In this document: in pieces, positions 1 to 11,033 of the stretch | How the letters are laid out: each line of letters starts with the position of its first letter | Numbering within the stretch: the stretch's first letter is position 1 | Source of the DNA: Asterias rubens | Taxonomy: Eukaryota; Echinodermata; Asteroidea; Forcipulatida; Asteriidae | Reading direction: 5' to 3' | Length of the DNA: 64,000 nt | Assembly (NCBI RefSeq): GCF_902459465.1 | Contig: NC_047083.1 | Location: 9,911,526 to 9,975,525 of the forward strand | Translations under genes and position numbers: made by a program | Notes under the pieces: model-generated | What the model was told of the DNA's origin: nothing | Seen by the model: only the letters and a program-made list of their open reading frames with translations | Database searches by the model: none

Positions 1-281
1 TCAAAGAGCATTCGCGTAAGTTTTAGGTCATATTTCGGAATAAAAATTGTTTTTTTTTTCTCGTGAAAAAAAATTCTCGAAGCCAAAAAACTGTCGGCCG
101 CCATCTTGCTTTTTCACAATGATTAGTCTTGGCCCAAGATGTCAATGATTGGTACTTTTTTTTTATCAACACAAAGTCGTTTTTGTGAATGAATTTGTAC
201 CGAAAACCATGAGAAATATGTAGTTTAGCCCAGACTTAACACTTCCGTGCCCCCTTTTTATAGATTTTTCATGTAAATTTA

Positions 282-347
282 ATGAGTTGACGGCACGAAA
301 ATGAGTTGATGGCGAGTTGACGGCAAGTCGGCGAGTTGACGGCAAGT
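282..347. repeat. short tandem repeat (gagttgacggcaag)
   Basis: Three to four imperfect copies of a 14-16 bp unit built on gagttgacggcaag. The rest of positions 1-520 is AT-rich and shows no coding signal I can support. Confidence 0.5.
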
Positions 348-519
348 AGTAGGACCGCAAAAACTTAAATTAAAAAAACTAAAAAGTACATTTAAGTAAA
401 CCCTTTACTTGAATTGACATTGATTTAAAAACTTTTACACTATTCTACTTCAGAGATTATTGCATCGAATTCAGCTGCTCTCATATAAGATATGAAATTG
501 TCAAGATGTACCCCTTTCT

Positions 520-1045
520 GCTTTTAGCCTTGTACTTCCATCCCAACCTCCCCCTTTTCCTTCCATCTTGAACCACCCCAAGCTTTACCCTTCTACTATT
601 AGCCTTGTACTTCCATCCCAACCTCCCCTTTTCTTATCATCTTGAACCGCCCCCAAAATATACCCCTTCTATTTAAAGCCTTGTACCTCCATCCCAACCT
701 CCCCCTTTTCTTTCCATCTTGAACCGCCCCCAAGATGTACCCTTTCTTTCCATTAGTCTTGTACTTCAATCTCAACCTCCCCCTTTTCTTTTCATCTTGA
801 ACCGTCCCCTTTCTGCTTTTAGCCTTGTACTTCCGTCCCAACCTCCCCCTTGTTTTTCCATCTTAAACCGCCCCCAAGATACCCCTTCTGCTATTAGCCT
901 TGTACTTCCATCCCAACCTCCCCTTTTCTTATCATCTTGAACCGCCCCCAAAATATACCCCTTCTATTTAAAGCTTTGTACTTCCATCCCAACCTCCCCC
1001 TTTTCTTTCCATCTTGAACCGCCCCCAAGATAACCCTTCAACTTT
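520..1045. repeat. minisatellite, about 75-bp unit, seven copies
   Basis: The phrase agccttgtacttcc recurs at about 526, 601, 677, 755, 821, 896 and 972, giving spacings of 75, 76, 78, 66, 75 and 76 bp. Units are pyrimidine-rich and alternate with a core resembling catcttgaaccgcccc. One isolated, diverged unit lies at about 1262-1330 beyond an A/T-rich interruption. Small open frames across it have the same period and are not genes. Confidence 0.9.
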
Positions 1046-1761
1046 TAGGGCCCCCCCCAAAAAAAAAAAAAATGTTTATGAGCAGCCTCACTTTTTCCTA
1101 AGTTTCTTTTTTTCAAAATGGTTGTCCAACACATTTTTTTAAAGACAACCAGGCTATTTTCTCAACCCAAACAAATTTCTCGTCTCAGATCGTTAAAAAT
1201 TTTTTTTTGTTTGCGTTAAGAAAAAAGCGGGATCCTCACAATCTTTTTATTTTTACTTGGCCTTAGCCTTGTACAATCCACTACAACCTCCCCTTTTTCA
1301 ATCTTAAACCGCCCCTAAGATGTAACCCCCCCCCCATCTATTACCAGCCTACACTATGTGTATAACTTAATAAATAATGTTATGAAACAAATAAACAACT
1401 CATTTGCTTTCTGTTCAATTTCATATTAGTTTTATTTATTTACTTCAATAGTCAAAGTGCAACTGTCACAATTTTTTTATAAAACAAACTTTAAAAGTAA
1501 AGTTCTAAGTTGGTAGACATAGATTAAACTTTTAACAATTTTACTTCAGAGACTGTTGGTTTGAATTCAGCTGCTCAATAGTGGGATAGGAAATTTGTTA
1601 TCAAACATTTTATACACATTTTAAAAAGTAAAATAAATAGGCCAGTACACTATTTGTTTGAAATTAAGGTTAAATTTAGACACAGACCATCAAATTTGAT
1701 CGATGGATATTATAATTCATAGAATTGTTTATTCTTTTATTCCTGTGTACAGGTTCATTAA

Positions 1762-1917
1762 GATGATGAGGAGCAGCAGTTTCCTCACAAGAGATGCACC
1801 AGGGCTTTGATGAGAACACTTAGATTGCAACTTCATCATGACTTCAAACACTTCATCATCTCTACTACAAGCTTCTCGTACTTCAACTCTGTGAATTATT
1901 CAATACTAGGATATTAA
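1762..1917 (+). CDS. possible terminal exon, unidentified
   Basis: A 51-codon open frame ends in TAA and follows a pyrimidine tract and AG dinucleotides near 1752-1762. The composition is mixed rather than repeat-like, and an AATAAA lies about 50 bp past the stop. I do not recognise the peptide, which begins DDEEQQFPHK. A stop just upstream in the same frame means it could only be a spliced exon. This could easily be chance. Confidence 0.15.
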   Translation, partial: DDEEQQFPHKRCTRALMRTLRLQLHHDFKHFIISTTSFSYFNSVNYSILGY

Positions 1918-2477
1918 GGTAGGCTTTTTGTTTTGTGTATGAATTGTAAAAAGGTCTGTTTACAAATAAACACTATGACAGTGCAGCACTGTGACTTCAC
2001 CATCAATGTACTTAAAGGGCCTTGTCACACAAGTCAATTTTGAGTCAACTACTCCAGTGCACACAAACAAAAAAACACTTTGATATCAAAGTACTTTTTC
2101 AATCATGGCCTCACTATACATTTACCTCTAATGAGTGTCTGTGAAAATTCAGATGGCAATGTTGTTTTCTTAGTGGGCATTGCCTGAAAGTGGTTGCCTA
2201 TAAATTGCATCATGGGACATGGACCTTTTGCATTTATTGCAGTCCAGTCCCCCAACCGGTGAGGCAGTAGCGGGGTATGGCTATTGGCTTGGTCAATTTG
2301 CCTCTGAAATCTTTTTACAATCCAAATAAATTGTTAAAAAAATGAGATGAAGCACAATTGATGAAGTCGTACATTTTGTAAACAGACCTTTACTAATATA
2401 CAGTCCATTTATTGTGACTGTTGATGTAAGGTTCTATCGATTGGTACTGGCGGGAGAATAATAATCTTTAAAGGTAC

Positions 2478-2857
2478 TTAAAGACACTGGACACTAGTGG
2501 TAATTGTCAAAGACCAGTCTCACTTGGTGTATCTAAACATATGCATTTAAAATAACAAACTTGTGAAAATCTGAGCATGATTGGTCGTCAAAGTTGCGAG
2601 ATAATAATGAAAGAAAAAACACTCTGTGTCACACGAAGTTGTGTGCTTTCAGATGCTTGATTTCGAGACCTCAAAATCTAATTCCGAGGTCGCGAAATCA
2701 AATACGTGGAAAATTACTTCTTTCTCGAAAAACTACGTCACTTCAGAGGGAGCCCAGGCTGTTCCCACAATGTTTTATACTATCAACAGCTTCCCATTAC
2801 TTGATTTGATGCTAATAATTATTTTGAGTAATTACCAATAGTGTCCATTGCCTTTAA
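2478..2857 (+). mobile_element. MITE family A, near full length
   Basis: The left end reads TTAA-AGACACTGGACACTA and the right end TAGTGTCCATTGCC-TTTAA, so the termini are inverted repeats with TTAA at both edges. The middle carries a nested inverted repeat around a phrase resembling cgagacctcaaa. The same roughly 380-bp sequence recurs at least ten times in the window. The TTAA edges suggest piggyBac-type mobilisation (inference). Small frames inside it are not genes. Confidence 0.85.
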
Positions 2858-3146
2858 AAGTGACAAAAATTGCTGGCAGAAGAATATTTAAAGTTACATT
2901 ATGCCATTTTGCTGGCAAAGCTTAAGACACAACAATCAACTCATCTGCAGAAAGCAAACAATGAGTTTCAATGGCCACATTTCTTATACTTGTGCTATGC
3001 TTCACAATATGTGTTGCTGGAATTACTCTAACTCAGTCATGAATGTGTCTTAATTAATTTTCTTGGAGAATGTTACTTTCCTACAAACACCTTAAATGTT
3101 TGGGTTAATCGAACTCTCCAGCTTAGTTTTTTCATAGCGTTGCCAA

Positions 3147-3216
3147 TTAAAGTTGAATCATGCTGAGGGGTTTCTGTCGGGAGTACTTCTCCTGGAGTTC
3201 TTCTGCCAGCACATAT
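3147..3216 (-). CDS. candidate last coding exon, unidentified
   Basis: On the minus strand a TTTTATAG acceptor is followed by one base completing a codon, then 22 codons ending in TAA. The peptide contains LAEELQEKYSRQKPLSMIQL, with protein-like composition and no repeat character. The reading is phase 2 at its start. I cannot name the family. No upstream partner exon was recognised between here and the aspartic protease exon at 8134, so it may be an isolated fragment or the end of a gene whose other exons I missed. Confidence 0.35.
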
Positions 3217-3329
3217 CTATAAAATAATGGAAAGAAAATTAATTAGTATGAGTAGAATACAATCATGTATCTATGTGATGCTTAAGTGGCTCACAGGTAT
3301 GGGTGTGTGACGTAGCTTTGTCAAATAAT

Positions 3330-3440
3330 TTGGGGTTGAACAAAGACAAACTGAAAGAGCAGGGTTTGAACCAAGGGCCTATGGATTAAATTATGCCGAC
3401 GCACAACTAAGCTATACAGCCCTATGTTGGCGGTCTCCCT
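3330..3440 (-). mobile_element. tRNA-derived SINE (type 1), minus strand
   Basis: It has the minus-strand tRNA-like arrangement of B box (gggtttgaacc), a decayed D-arm and a tail reading ttggggttgaacaaag. The same tail and tRNA-like head recur at 26.8, 28.8, 34.1, 36.3, 42.2 and 58.5 kb. Confidence 0.7.
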
Positions 3441-3889
3441 ATTTAAACTTTGTCAATATTTTGGCTTGGGGTGCCTGTTCTTGTTTCAACCCAAAATTAT
3501 TTCAATTTATAAGACGATCAGTCTTCTTGTTCACCTATAAGCGTGTCGTAATTCGCATTGCCTTTCCTGTAACATTTATACGCAGAGACTGTGAATGTAT
3601 TATTTAGGAATCGTATAAACTTAAATTGATTGATCACCAATGTCAAGAAACTTGCTTTGGGATTACTCGTGACAATCACAACTTCATTGCTTTTGAAATC
3701 AGCAAGTTCATTGACATCCTCCTGTTTCAGTTAACACAAATGACCTAAAGTACTTTCACATCGAGCTTATATTGATTGCGACAATCAACACGTAAGTAAG
3801 AATGATTTATGGGAGAAAGAATTTACTATCTGAAACATAATAAACTGTCAGATTAAAACACGTTATTTGTTGTTGTTGATGTTGATGCA

Positions 3890-4165
3890 TTGTAGCTGAG
3901 CGGACTCAAGCTCTGTTGACGTTTCTATTCAGCAGAGTGTGGGTTCGAATCCCAGTCGTGACACTTATGTCCTAAAGCAAGAGACTTAATAACCATTATT
4001 GATGCGACCTTCGGATTTGGGGGAGGGCTCGTTAAGCCATCGGTTCTGTGTGCTGTGTTATGCACGTAAAAGAAATTGGTGCACATATCGAAAAGAGAAG
4101 GGGTTGGCCCCAATATTCCTGGTCTTACGCAGGCTGCATACTGCATCATAGCACCATGTTAAGGA
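3890..4165 (+). mobile_element. tRNA-derived SINE (type 2)
   Basis: The head resembles a class II (Leu/Ser-like) tRNA, with gggttcgaatcccagtcg as the B box. The body contains the phrases cttcggat, gtgcacatatcgaaaagaga and ttcctgg, shared with copies at 17.7, 19.3, 49.1 and 50.5 kb. The copy is diverged. Confidence 0.75.
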
Positions 4166-4539
4166 ACTGTTCTTATACTTAAAGCTCCACAACAGGAACG
4201 GTTTGAGCATCACTGATGGGTATGAGCGCTATAGGAAACCACTATTATTGTTACCATGTAAAAACTAGGAGTGCCCTTTCATTTTTGTGTGTTTGCCTAC
4301 ATGTAGAGATGAAAAGTTGCAATTAGTTTCTCGTAGTTTAAAACAAGTGGCATAACCAGAGGGGGCCCTCAATTTGTCCCCCAAATGAGACGATAGACTT
4401 TGGGACAAGTCGTTGTCTGTTGCGGTGAAAGCGAACTCTGGCGTAACCATCTTGCAATACTGCTGCTTTGCGAGAGCCTCTACTGCTCTCTCATAACAAC
4501 TGCTTTTATGAAAAATCAAAATCAAATGTTCTCCTCAAT

Positions 4540-5100
4540 GATGTCTTTGCCCAACTTGCCACCCCTCCCCCCCTCCCCCCCTCCCTCCCCAATCCCTGGT
4601 TACACCAGAAACGTTGTTAACAACTTGGCTACTTAATATTGTTATGAATCTTGTAAATTACTCACAGATAGAAATCCTCTGGTAACGTTTCAGGTGCTCA
4701 AAGATCGTGTAAAATGATGTCTTTGCCCCCATTTGCCACCCCTCCCCCCCCCCCCCCCCCCCCCAATCCCTGGTTACACCACAAACGGTGTCAACAACTT
4801 GGCTACTTAATATTGTTATGAATCTTGTAAATTACTCACAGATAGAAGTCCTTTGGTTGAGTTTTAGATGCTCAAAGATCGTGTAAAATGATGTCTTTGC
4901 CCCAAGATGGTGTAACTGTAAAATGATATCTTTGACCCCACTTGCCACCCCTCCCCCCTCCCTCCCCCCTCCCTGGTTACTCCACAAACGTTGTAAACAA
5001 CTTGGCTACTCAATATTGTTATGACTCTTGTAAATTACTCACAGTTAGAGATCCTTTGGTAGAGTTTTAGATGCTCAAAGATCGTGTACTTTGTACTCAA
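4540..5100. repeat. tandem repeat, about 175-bp unit, three copies
   Basis: Units begin with gatgtctttgcc at 4540 and 4716, and again at 4890 with a short re-duplication at 4925. Each contains a C-rich tract of variable length, then tccctggttac, then a conserved cttggctact block and a closing gctcaaagatcgtgta. The second unit has an almost pure C run at about 4742-4764. The open frames here are pyrimidine-tract artefacts. Confidence 0.85.
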
Positions 5101-5624
5101 ATGCTCAGGACATGTTGTTTACATATGGCAACCGTCTATGTCTAGTTCCCAGTCTCTAAGAAGTGGTAATACAGGTAGTGATGGGTGTCTGACTATTTTT
5201 TTCTTTAATATTTACTGGGAAAATGTACGTGAATAAGTGTTCGTTTTCAGAGTTTTTTCGTTGAAAATGAGTTATTTTTGAATCGCAATGTATGTAAACT
5301 GATTTAATTGTCTTAGGATTGGTAAAAAAAGGTACAAGAATTGGAAATTATGTACGAAAATGCGTTAGGTGTAGTACGTATTGTTATTGTAAGTTGAACC
5401 GTAGGCCTATACACATTGTTAAAGCCAATTAAGTTGCATTTAAAGGCCGTTTTTTGAGTTAAGTTGTACATTTTGGATGAATTTTGAAGAGGAAATGTTT
5501 GGATTGATGTAATACAACGGTGTAAGCAGTGTGAAGGTGTATAGAAGTATTTTGGGACGTTTTAGTGATGTAAATCGTTCAAAAATTATGAGTTTCACGA
5601 CTTTTTGCACTTAGAATTTTTTTT

Positions 5625-5822
5625 TTTTTCACCGATTTGCCCCAAAATTAACGAGCGTACGTTTCAAGCGATTTTAAGAAAATGATTTACCAAAAATGCG
5701 TAAAAAATACAAGTTTTTGGTAAAAAAATATTTTCTAACAACTTTTTTCACCAAAATTAACGAGCGTGCGTTTCAGGCGATTTTAATTTTTTCATAGACC
5801 GTTAAAAAAAAAATTAACGGTC
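5625..5822. repeat. short direct repeat and perfect hairpin
   Basis: A block with aaaattaacgagcg and cgttttaa-like flanks occurs twice. It is followed at 5797-5822 by gaccgttaa and its reverse complement ttaacggtc around an A-run. From 5860 to 6000 there is a CT-rich stretch giving proline-rich frames, which I regard as non-coding. Confidence 0.6.
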
Positions 5823-6057
5823 TTTTTTTTTTTTTTTTTTCCCAAAAATCGAAAAATATGAAAAAATTCTTGCCTCCCTCTCCCCCTCTCTTCCCGGTGC
5901 CGCCTCCCCCTCTCTCTCTGGTCCCGGTGTCGTCCCCTCCTCGTGGTGCCGCCTCCGTGTTGACTCCTGCTGCTGCGTCTCCTCTCCGTGCGTCAAGACC
6001 TGTACATGTTCCTGTGGAAGAAACGTGGGTTATTTCTTTATTTCGCTTACCTCATGG

Positions 6058-6125
6058 TCCGTGCCGGGGCTCGAACCTCTCATCTTGTCCTCGCGAAACT
6101 GTAACCTTAACCACTAGGCCACAAC
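6058..6125 (-). mobile_element. tRNA-like SINE head, minus strand
   Basis: Read on the minus strand it has gtggcctagtggttaag (A-box-like) and ggttcgagccccggca (B-box-like) at tRNA spacing. No convincing acceptor stem is present, so it is a tRNA-derived repeat fragment and not a working tRNA. Just beyond it a 31-bp block (taaatagccccctctgttgg core) is duplicated at about 6218-6280. The AT-rich interval 6290-7060 holds nothing I can support. Confidence 0.5.
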
Positions 6126-7062
6126 GATGACTGTACAGATCATACATTTTTTGGAGTGATGAACATTACACAACCACGTATGTATAGCATTGCGTTATAT
6201 AGTTTACGGGAATAAATAATTAAATAGCCCCCTCTGTTGGTTAAAAATAAATTAAATAGCCCCCTCTGTTGGTCAAAATTGTCCAGTGTGTAATAAAAAA
6301 AACTTGTTGCTGTTGTTAATGAGAAAAAAAAAAGTTTTTGCCAATCAGTTATTTGAGTCCGATTTTGTATAAATAAAGTTTACCCTTTCATATTTCTATA
6401 ATTAAACCCAAATATTTTAACCAACCATTTTAAAGTAAAATATATTAAAACAAAGACGATTACAAATATAAGAACACATGACACATTTTTCTTTACTAAA
6501 TCCTCTCATTTTTTATTGGAACATAATTTAAAATAAATGATAATAATAATATCTTTTAACAATAATAATAATAGACAAATTTTAATACAAATTATTTATC
6601 AAAATAACACTCAAATAAATTAAGAGATAAAATTCGCAAATAAAGTAGTACAGTAGGACAATCTATTAAACAAGGATGGCTCTATTGAGGCCAGAGAATT
6701 TTTTACAACACTGATGATGGAAACTCACAATAAAAGTGAAAGAAATAAAAATACCATAAATTTAGATAGATCTATGATAATATAATCTATCCTCTCGATA
6801 GAGTGTCCTGCCTTCAAATTACAAGTACTTAAATACTCAGATTTCTAATTCCAACATTACAGAAGTTTTTTTTGGCTAGAAAGTTAGTTTCTAAAAAATA
6901 AGCATAATTTTCAACATGTAAAAACGTTAACTTAATTTTAGGGGTAACAACCGATTATGTAGACCTTTCAAGATATTTCCAAACATGTTTCTTCAAAATC
7001 AGTATGTTTTCAAACTAAATTTAAAAGATGATTTTTTTATCCTGCAATCCTGTATCATACCT

Positions 7063-7389
7063 TCAAAGGCACTGGACACGTTTGGTTATTGTCAAAGACC
7101 AGTTGTCTCACTTGATGTACCTCAACTTATGCATAAAATAACAAACCTGAAAATTTGAGCTCAATTGGTAGTTGAATATGCGAGAGAATAATGAAAGAAA
7201 AATGCCCTTGTTGCGCATAAGTTGTGTTCTTTCAGATGCTTGATTTTGGGATCTCAAAATCTAATTCTGAGGTCTCGAAATCAGATTCAAATATTTAAGT
7301 GGAAAATGTTTCTTTCTTGAAAACTATGTACTTCAGAGGGAGCCTAACCATTATTTTGAGTAATTACCAATAGTGTCCAGTGCCTTTAA
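7063..7389 (+). mobile_element. MITE family A, internally deleted
   Basis: It carries the family A left end (aaaggcactggacac) and right end (tagtgtccagtgccttt). The region normally holding the fully conserved tttctcacaatg phrase is missing, so it is about 50 bp short. The interval 7430-8690 contains loosely repeated phrases built on gccaaacaaaaat and catgttt at irregular spacing, probably an old degenerate tandem array. Confidence 0.8.
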
Positions 7390-8133
7390 CTTTCAGTTTA
7401 TTGAAAGATAACTTTTAACCAAATTTATTGGTGGTCACACTCGAGCCAAACGAAATGATAGTTATGTTTCCTTTTACATGTACATTGGAAATAAATGGGT
7501 AGTTTTCAGTTGGGCCACACAGAAATTTAATCACGTTTCCTATCACACTGAATTTAGGTAAAATTTGGGCAACATTTGTCTTAATATTTTGGCTAAACAG
7601 AAATTAAGTCATGTTTTTTTTTCCTATTACAATGAAAAATTTGTAGGCAGGAAGTCTGGGCATATCAAAAATATAGTCATGTTTCCTCACAAAAAGGGTG
7701 AGCACACAGGTAGGCAATGCTTTTAGAAGTTTTATCCTGTAACACTGAAAACAAGGCGAGTACAACAACTTGCTAGGTGTTGCTAAAGTGGTCAACAAGT
7801 AGGGTGGATAGGTAGGCGATATTTCTATTTGCAATATTTGTTTTCCACAAATGTCAGGTTTGACTGACAGTCCGTCTGAGTTCATTTAATTTCTGCACTC
7901 AATTGTAAAAGTCAATGAATGACCAAATAGTTTTATTTTGTATAATAATTCCAGTCAGCAGTTATTTTGCATAATAATACCAATCAGCACTATTTAAATG
8001 ATTTTAAGCATGCATTGCCACAAACCTGTTACCCATATTCAGTTTAATAGGAAACATTATTATATTTTTGTTTGGCCCATCTTTACTTTTCCTTACTCCC
8101 AAAATAATCCTTCAAATTTACAAAGTAGGTTTC

Positions 8134-8291
8134 TTACTCAGCCTTGGATTCTACACCCTTGATAGCATCAGCGAAACCTAAACGGTTGTCCACTCGATCA
8201 AATTTGGAGTAGTATTTGCCAATGAAGATGTCACCAAGGATCCAAAGAGCGCCAAGGGGTTTAAGAAAGTCCATTCTGATGAATCCACTCA
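8134..8291 (-). CDS. aspartic protease (cathepsin D type), last coding exon
   Basis: Aspartic proteases of the pepsin/cathepsin D family cleave proteins in lysosomes or secretory compartments. After a minus-strand AG acceptor at 8292-8293, the exon supplies two bases of a split codon, then 51 codons and TAA. It encodes [20 protein letters not shown], then [20 protein letters not shown] and a short charged tail. The order LWILGD-x-FIG-x-YY-x-x-FDR-x-x-x-R-x-GFA is the family's C-terminal signature, and SGF is also at the expected distance. This exon is intact. A decayed exon carrying the second active site lies upstream at 10871-11033. The exon between them was not found; a 1.5-kb satellite occupies much of that gap. 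The locus is therefore probably a relic whose last exon has not yet been broken, though a distant functional partner cannot be excluded. Confidence 0.85.
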
Positions 8292-8799
8292 CTCAAAGTG
8301 TCTCTCCCCTCTCAGACTCCTAAAAAGCACGATAAGGAGAAGATTACAAACTCCAGAAGCTGACCCAAGAGTAAAGGCCAAAGTAAAAACCAACTCTTTT
8401 CAGAGCCACTATGGCTACTCAAACAAATTTATAAAGTCTCACCAACTAAATATATTAGTTTCTTAAGACATCTGTGCAAGAATACAAAATGTCATCAGCC
8501 AACAAAAATTAATCAACAGTTTCTTCAGTTTGGCCAAACAAAAATATAATCATGTTTACTATTACATTCATTTTATGTAACAGATGGGCAATATTTCTTT
8601 TAAAAATGTGGCCAAACCAAAATTAAGTTATATTACCCACTATGGAAATTGGCAGGTAAATAGTTAGAGCCAAACAAAAATATGGGATTGTTTTCAAAGT
8701 TATGTCATCATCAGCTAAACAAATTAATCAACAGTTTCTTGGGGTAAAAATATACACTTTAAAGGTAGAGGTGATGGTTACACAACTAACCCTAATCCT

Positions 8800-8836
8800 A
8801 ACCCTATCCCTAGGAATAGGGTTTGGGATAGGGTTT
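8800..8836. repeat. small inverted repeat with telomere-like letters
   Basis: The phrase aaccctatccctagg is followed by its near reverse complement ending in gatagggttt, preceded by ctaaccctaatc. It resembles CCCTAA repeats but is imperfect and too short to call an interstitial telomere. Confidence 0.4.
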
Positions 8837-9039
8837 AAATTTTGTAGGATTCTTACTATACTACCATTGCCACCAACTTTACCAGCCATACAAAATAGTA
8901 GACTTTCAGATGGATGCAAAATACAACTTTTTTTAAGGTCATTACAATACAAGTATGAGTTCACCATTCAAATTGGTATTTTTGGATGGGATGAATTGTT
9001 TGGGTCTAAAATTCACACAAAAGTTAACACAAAAGTACT

Positions 9040-9248
9040 GCCTTAACAAACATTGGACACATTTGGTATATTATTCAGAGCAGTATTCTCACTTTGTGTA
9101 TCCCAACATTTTGCATAAAGTATCAATCTGAGAAAGGCATTAGGCCTGAATTATTTCTCAATTTCAAATATTTTACTAAGAAATTCCCTCTTTCTCAAAA
9201 CCTATGTTAGGCCTACTTTAGGGGGAGTTGTTTCTCACAATCAACAAA
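9040..9248 (+). mobile_element. MITE family A, left part, split from its right end
   Basis: Degenerate family A left end (cattggacacatttgg) followed by the internal phrases tctcactttgtgtatc, ttctcaaaacctatg and gttgtttctcacaatcaac. The element then runs into the C/A satellite. The missing right terminus reappears at 10760-10795. Confidence 0.65.
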
Positions 9249-9249
9249 A

Positions 9250-10742
9250 CACGAACAAAACCATAACCCCCCCCCCCCCCCAAAAAAAGATATCCCCCCC
9301 CCCTCAAAGAAAAAGTCACCAAAAAGGCCCATAATTTTTTTTTATGAAAACAAGAGTAAAGCCTGCCCCTCTCAAACAAAATTTAAATACAATTAGCCCC
9401 CCTAAATAAAAGGGGGGGGTCTGCCCCCTAAACAAAAAGTTTAAAAAATAAAAAAAGGAAAAAAAATCGCTCACCCCAAAATAAAAGCACAAAAAAAACC
9501 ATAACCCCCCCCCCCAAAAAAAAACATTGGCCCCCTCAAAAAAAGTCCCCCCCCCAAAAAAAAAGGATGAATAAAAAAAAGGGAAGACAATCGTCCATCA
9601 CAAAAATAAAAACAAAAACAAAACATTACCCCCACCCCCCCCCCCCCCCCCAAAAAAAAAACATCTGCCCGCCTCGAAGAAAAAGTCCCCCAAACGCCCA
9701 TTAACATCTTTTAATAAAAAAAGGCTGCCCCCGAAACAAAACCCACAAATTGAAAAAGAAAAACCTGCCCCTATAAAAAAAAGTCCACCCCCCCCTAAAA
9801 AAATGTTTTAAAAAGTTGAACAAAGTCTGTCCCAAAAATAAAAACACAGAAAAAAAACATCCGCCCCCCCCCACCCCCTCAAAGAAAAAGTCTTCCAAAA
9901 AACGCCCTTAACATTTTTTAATGTTAAAAGGGTGCCATCCCCTCTGCCCCCTAAAAAATAGAGGTCTGCCCCCTAAAAAAAATGAAAAAAGGAGAAAAAG
10001 TCCGTCCCCAAAATAAAAACACAGAAAAAACAAAGCACAAAAAAGACATCCGCCCCCCCTCACCCTCAAAGTAAAAGTCCCCCCAAAACACCCTAAATAA
10101 CTTTTAATAAAAAAAATGATGCCCCCTCAAACAAAACCCCTAAAAAAAATTAAAATACAACCTGCCCCCCTTGAAAAAAAAGGGTCAGCCCCCTAAAAAA
10201 AATGTAAGAAAAAAAAGGAAAATAGGTCCACCCCAAAAAACCATCCGCCCCACTCAAAGAAATATTCCCGCAAAGCTCTCAATTTTGTTTCAATGAAAAA
10301 CAGGCTGCCCCCCTCACAAACAAATTTAAATATCATCTGCCGCCCCCCCCCCCAAAAGGACAAAGGTCCGCGATCTTTAAAAGTCCAGCCCCAAAGATAA
10401 AAACACAAAAAAGCCACAAAACCCCCCAAAGACAAAACATAAAAAAAAAAAACATCCGCCCCCTCAAAGAATAAGTCCCCCCCAGAATCGACAAAAAGGC
10501 TGCCCCCTCAAACAAAACTCGCAAACAAATTTAAAATACAATCTGCCCCTCAAGAAAAAATGTAAAAACAAAGGAAAACAAATCTGCCCCAAAAACATAC
10601 CCCCCCCCCCCCTCCCTCCAAATAAAAAGTCCACCCAAAACGCCCCCAATTGTTTTTTTTTTTTAAGGCTGCGCCCCTCAAACAATTCCCCCCCCCCCAA
10701 AAAAAATAAAAAATACAAATACAAATACAAATATTATAAATT
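9250..10742. repeat. degenerate C-run/A-run satellite, about 200-bp unit
   Basis: Alternating C tracts and A tracts have a longer hidden period. The phrase cctcaaagaaaaagtcc, or a close variant, occurs near 9304, 9532, 9672, 9879, 10062, 10253, 10462 and 10617. Each is typically followed by an aaaaacgcccataa phrase and an aaggctgcccccctcaaa phrase. Mean spacing is about 190 bp. Minus-strand frames look Gly/Phe-rich only because of the C/A tracts and are not genes. Confidence 0.8.
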
Positions 10743-10759
10743 CCTAGTTACGGGCCTGT

Positions 10760-10795
10760 GAGTATTGACTAAAATGTGTCCAGTGCCATTAACAA
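10760..10795 (+). mobile_element. MITE family A, right terminus
   Basis: The phrase tgagtattgactaaaatg leads into tgtccagtgccattaa, the family A right inverted terminus. Together with 9040-9248 it makes one element interrupted by the satellite. Confidence 0.65.
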
Positions 10796-10870
10796 GCAAG
10801 TTCTAGTGCTCTGATAAATAGTTTTTTTTATGCAGCCATCTAGTGTCCTGAAAGTCTCCATTGGACCTAC

Positions 10871-11033
10871 CTTTACTTTGACGCGATTGACAAGAGGTGC
10901 AGCTCCCATCAAGCTTACAAATCTATTCCACGTCAGCTGTTGGCCAAAACAGAGGTTCCTGTGTCGAAGATTGCTTGGCAACCTCAATCGAAGAACTTTC
11001 CTAGTGGAGATTTTCTCTGTTCAGCAGTAGACC
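10871..11033 (-). pseudogene. aspartic protease exon with second active site, decayed
   Basis: Bounded on the minus strand by a TTTCAG acceptor and a GTAGGT donor. One frame encodes GCQAIFDTGTSVLAN, the second catalytic Asp motif (D-T-G-T-S) of cathepsin D/pepsin-type proteases. Another frame encodes VSLMGAAPLVNRV, the sequence expected some 15 residues later. A TGA lies just before GCQAIF, and at least one frameshift separates the two matching segments, so the exon cannot be translated as it stands. It lies in the same orientation as the intact last exon at 8134-8291. An assembly error could mimic one frameshift but hardly the frameshift and the stop together. Confidence 0.75.

Noticed and set aside
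2594..2841. Small plus-strand open frames (also 23685-23912, 30876-31064, 55315-55503, 63783-63977)
   Set aside because: All lie within MITE family A and simply translate its internal phrases.
5858..6130. Proline/serine-rich plus-strand open frame
   Set aside because: It arises from a CT-rich tract running into a tRNA-like repeat; there is no domain and no partner.
8786..8836. Interstitial telomere repeat
   Set aside because: Only a few imperfect CCCTAA-like words; it is better explained as a short hairpin.
9471..10730. Gly/Phe-rich minus-strand open frames
   Set aside because: They are translations of alternating C and A tracts in a satellite, overlap in several frames, and have no splice or domain signal.
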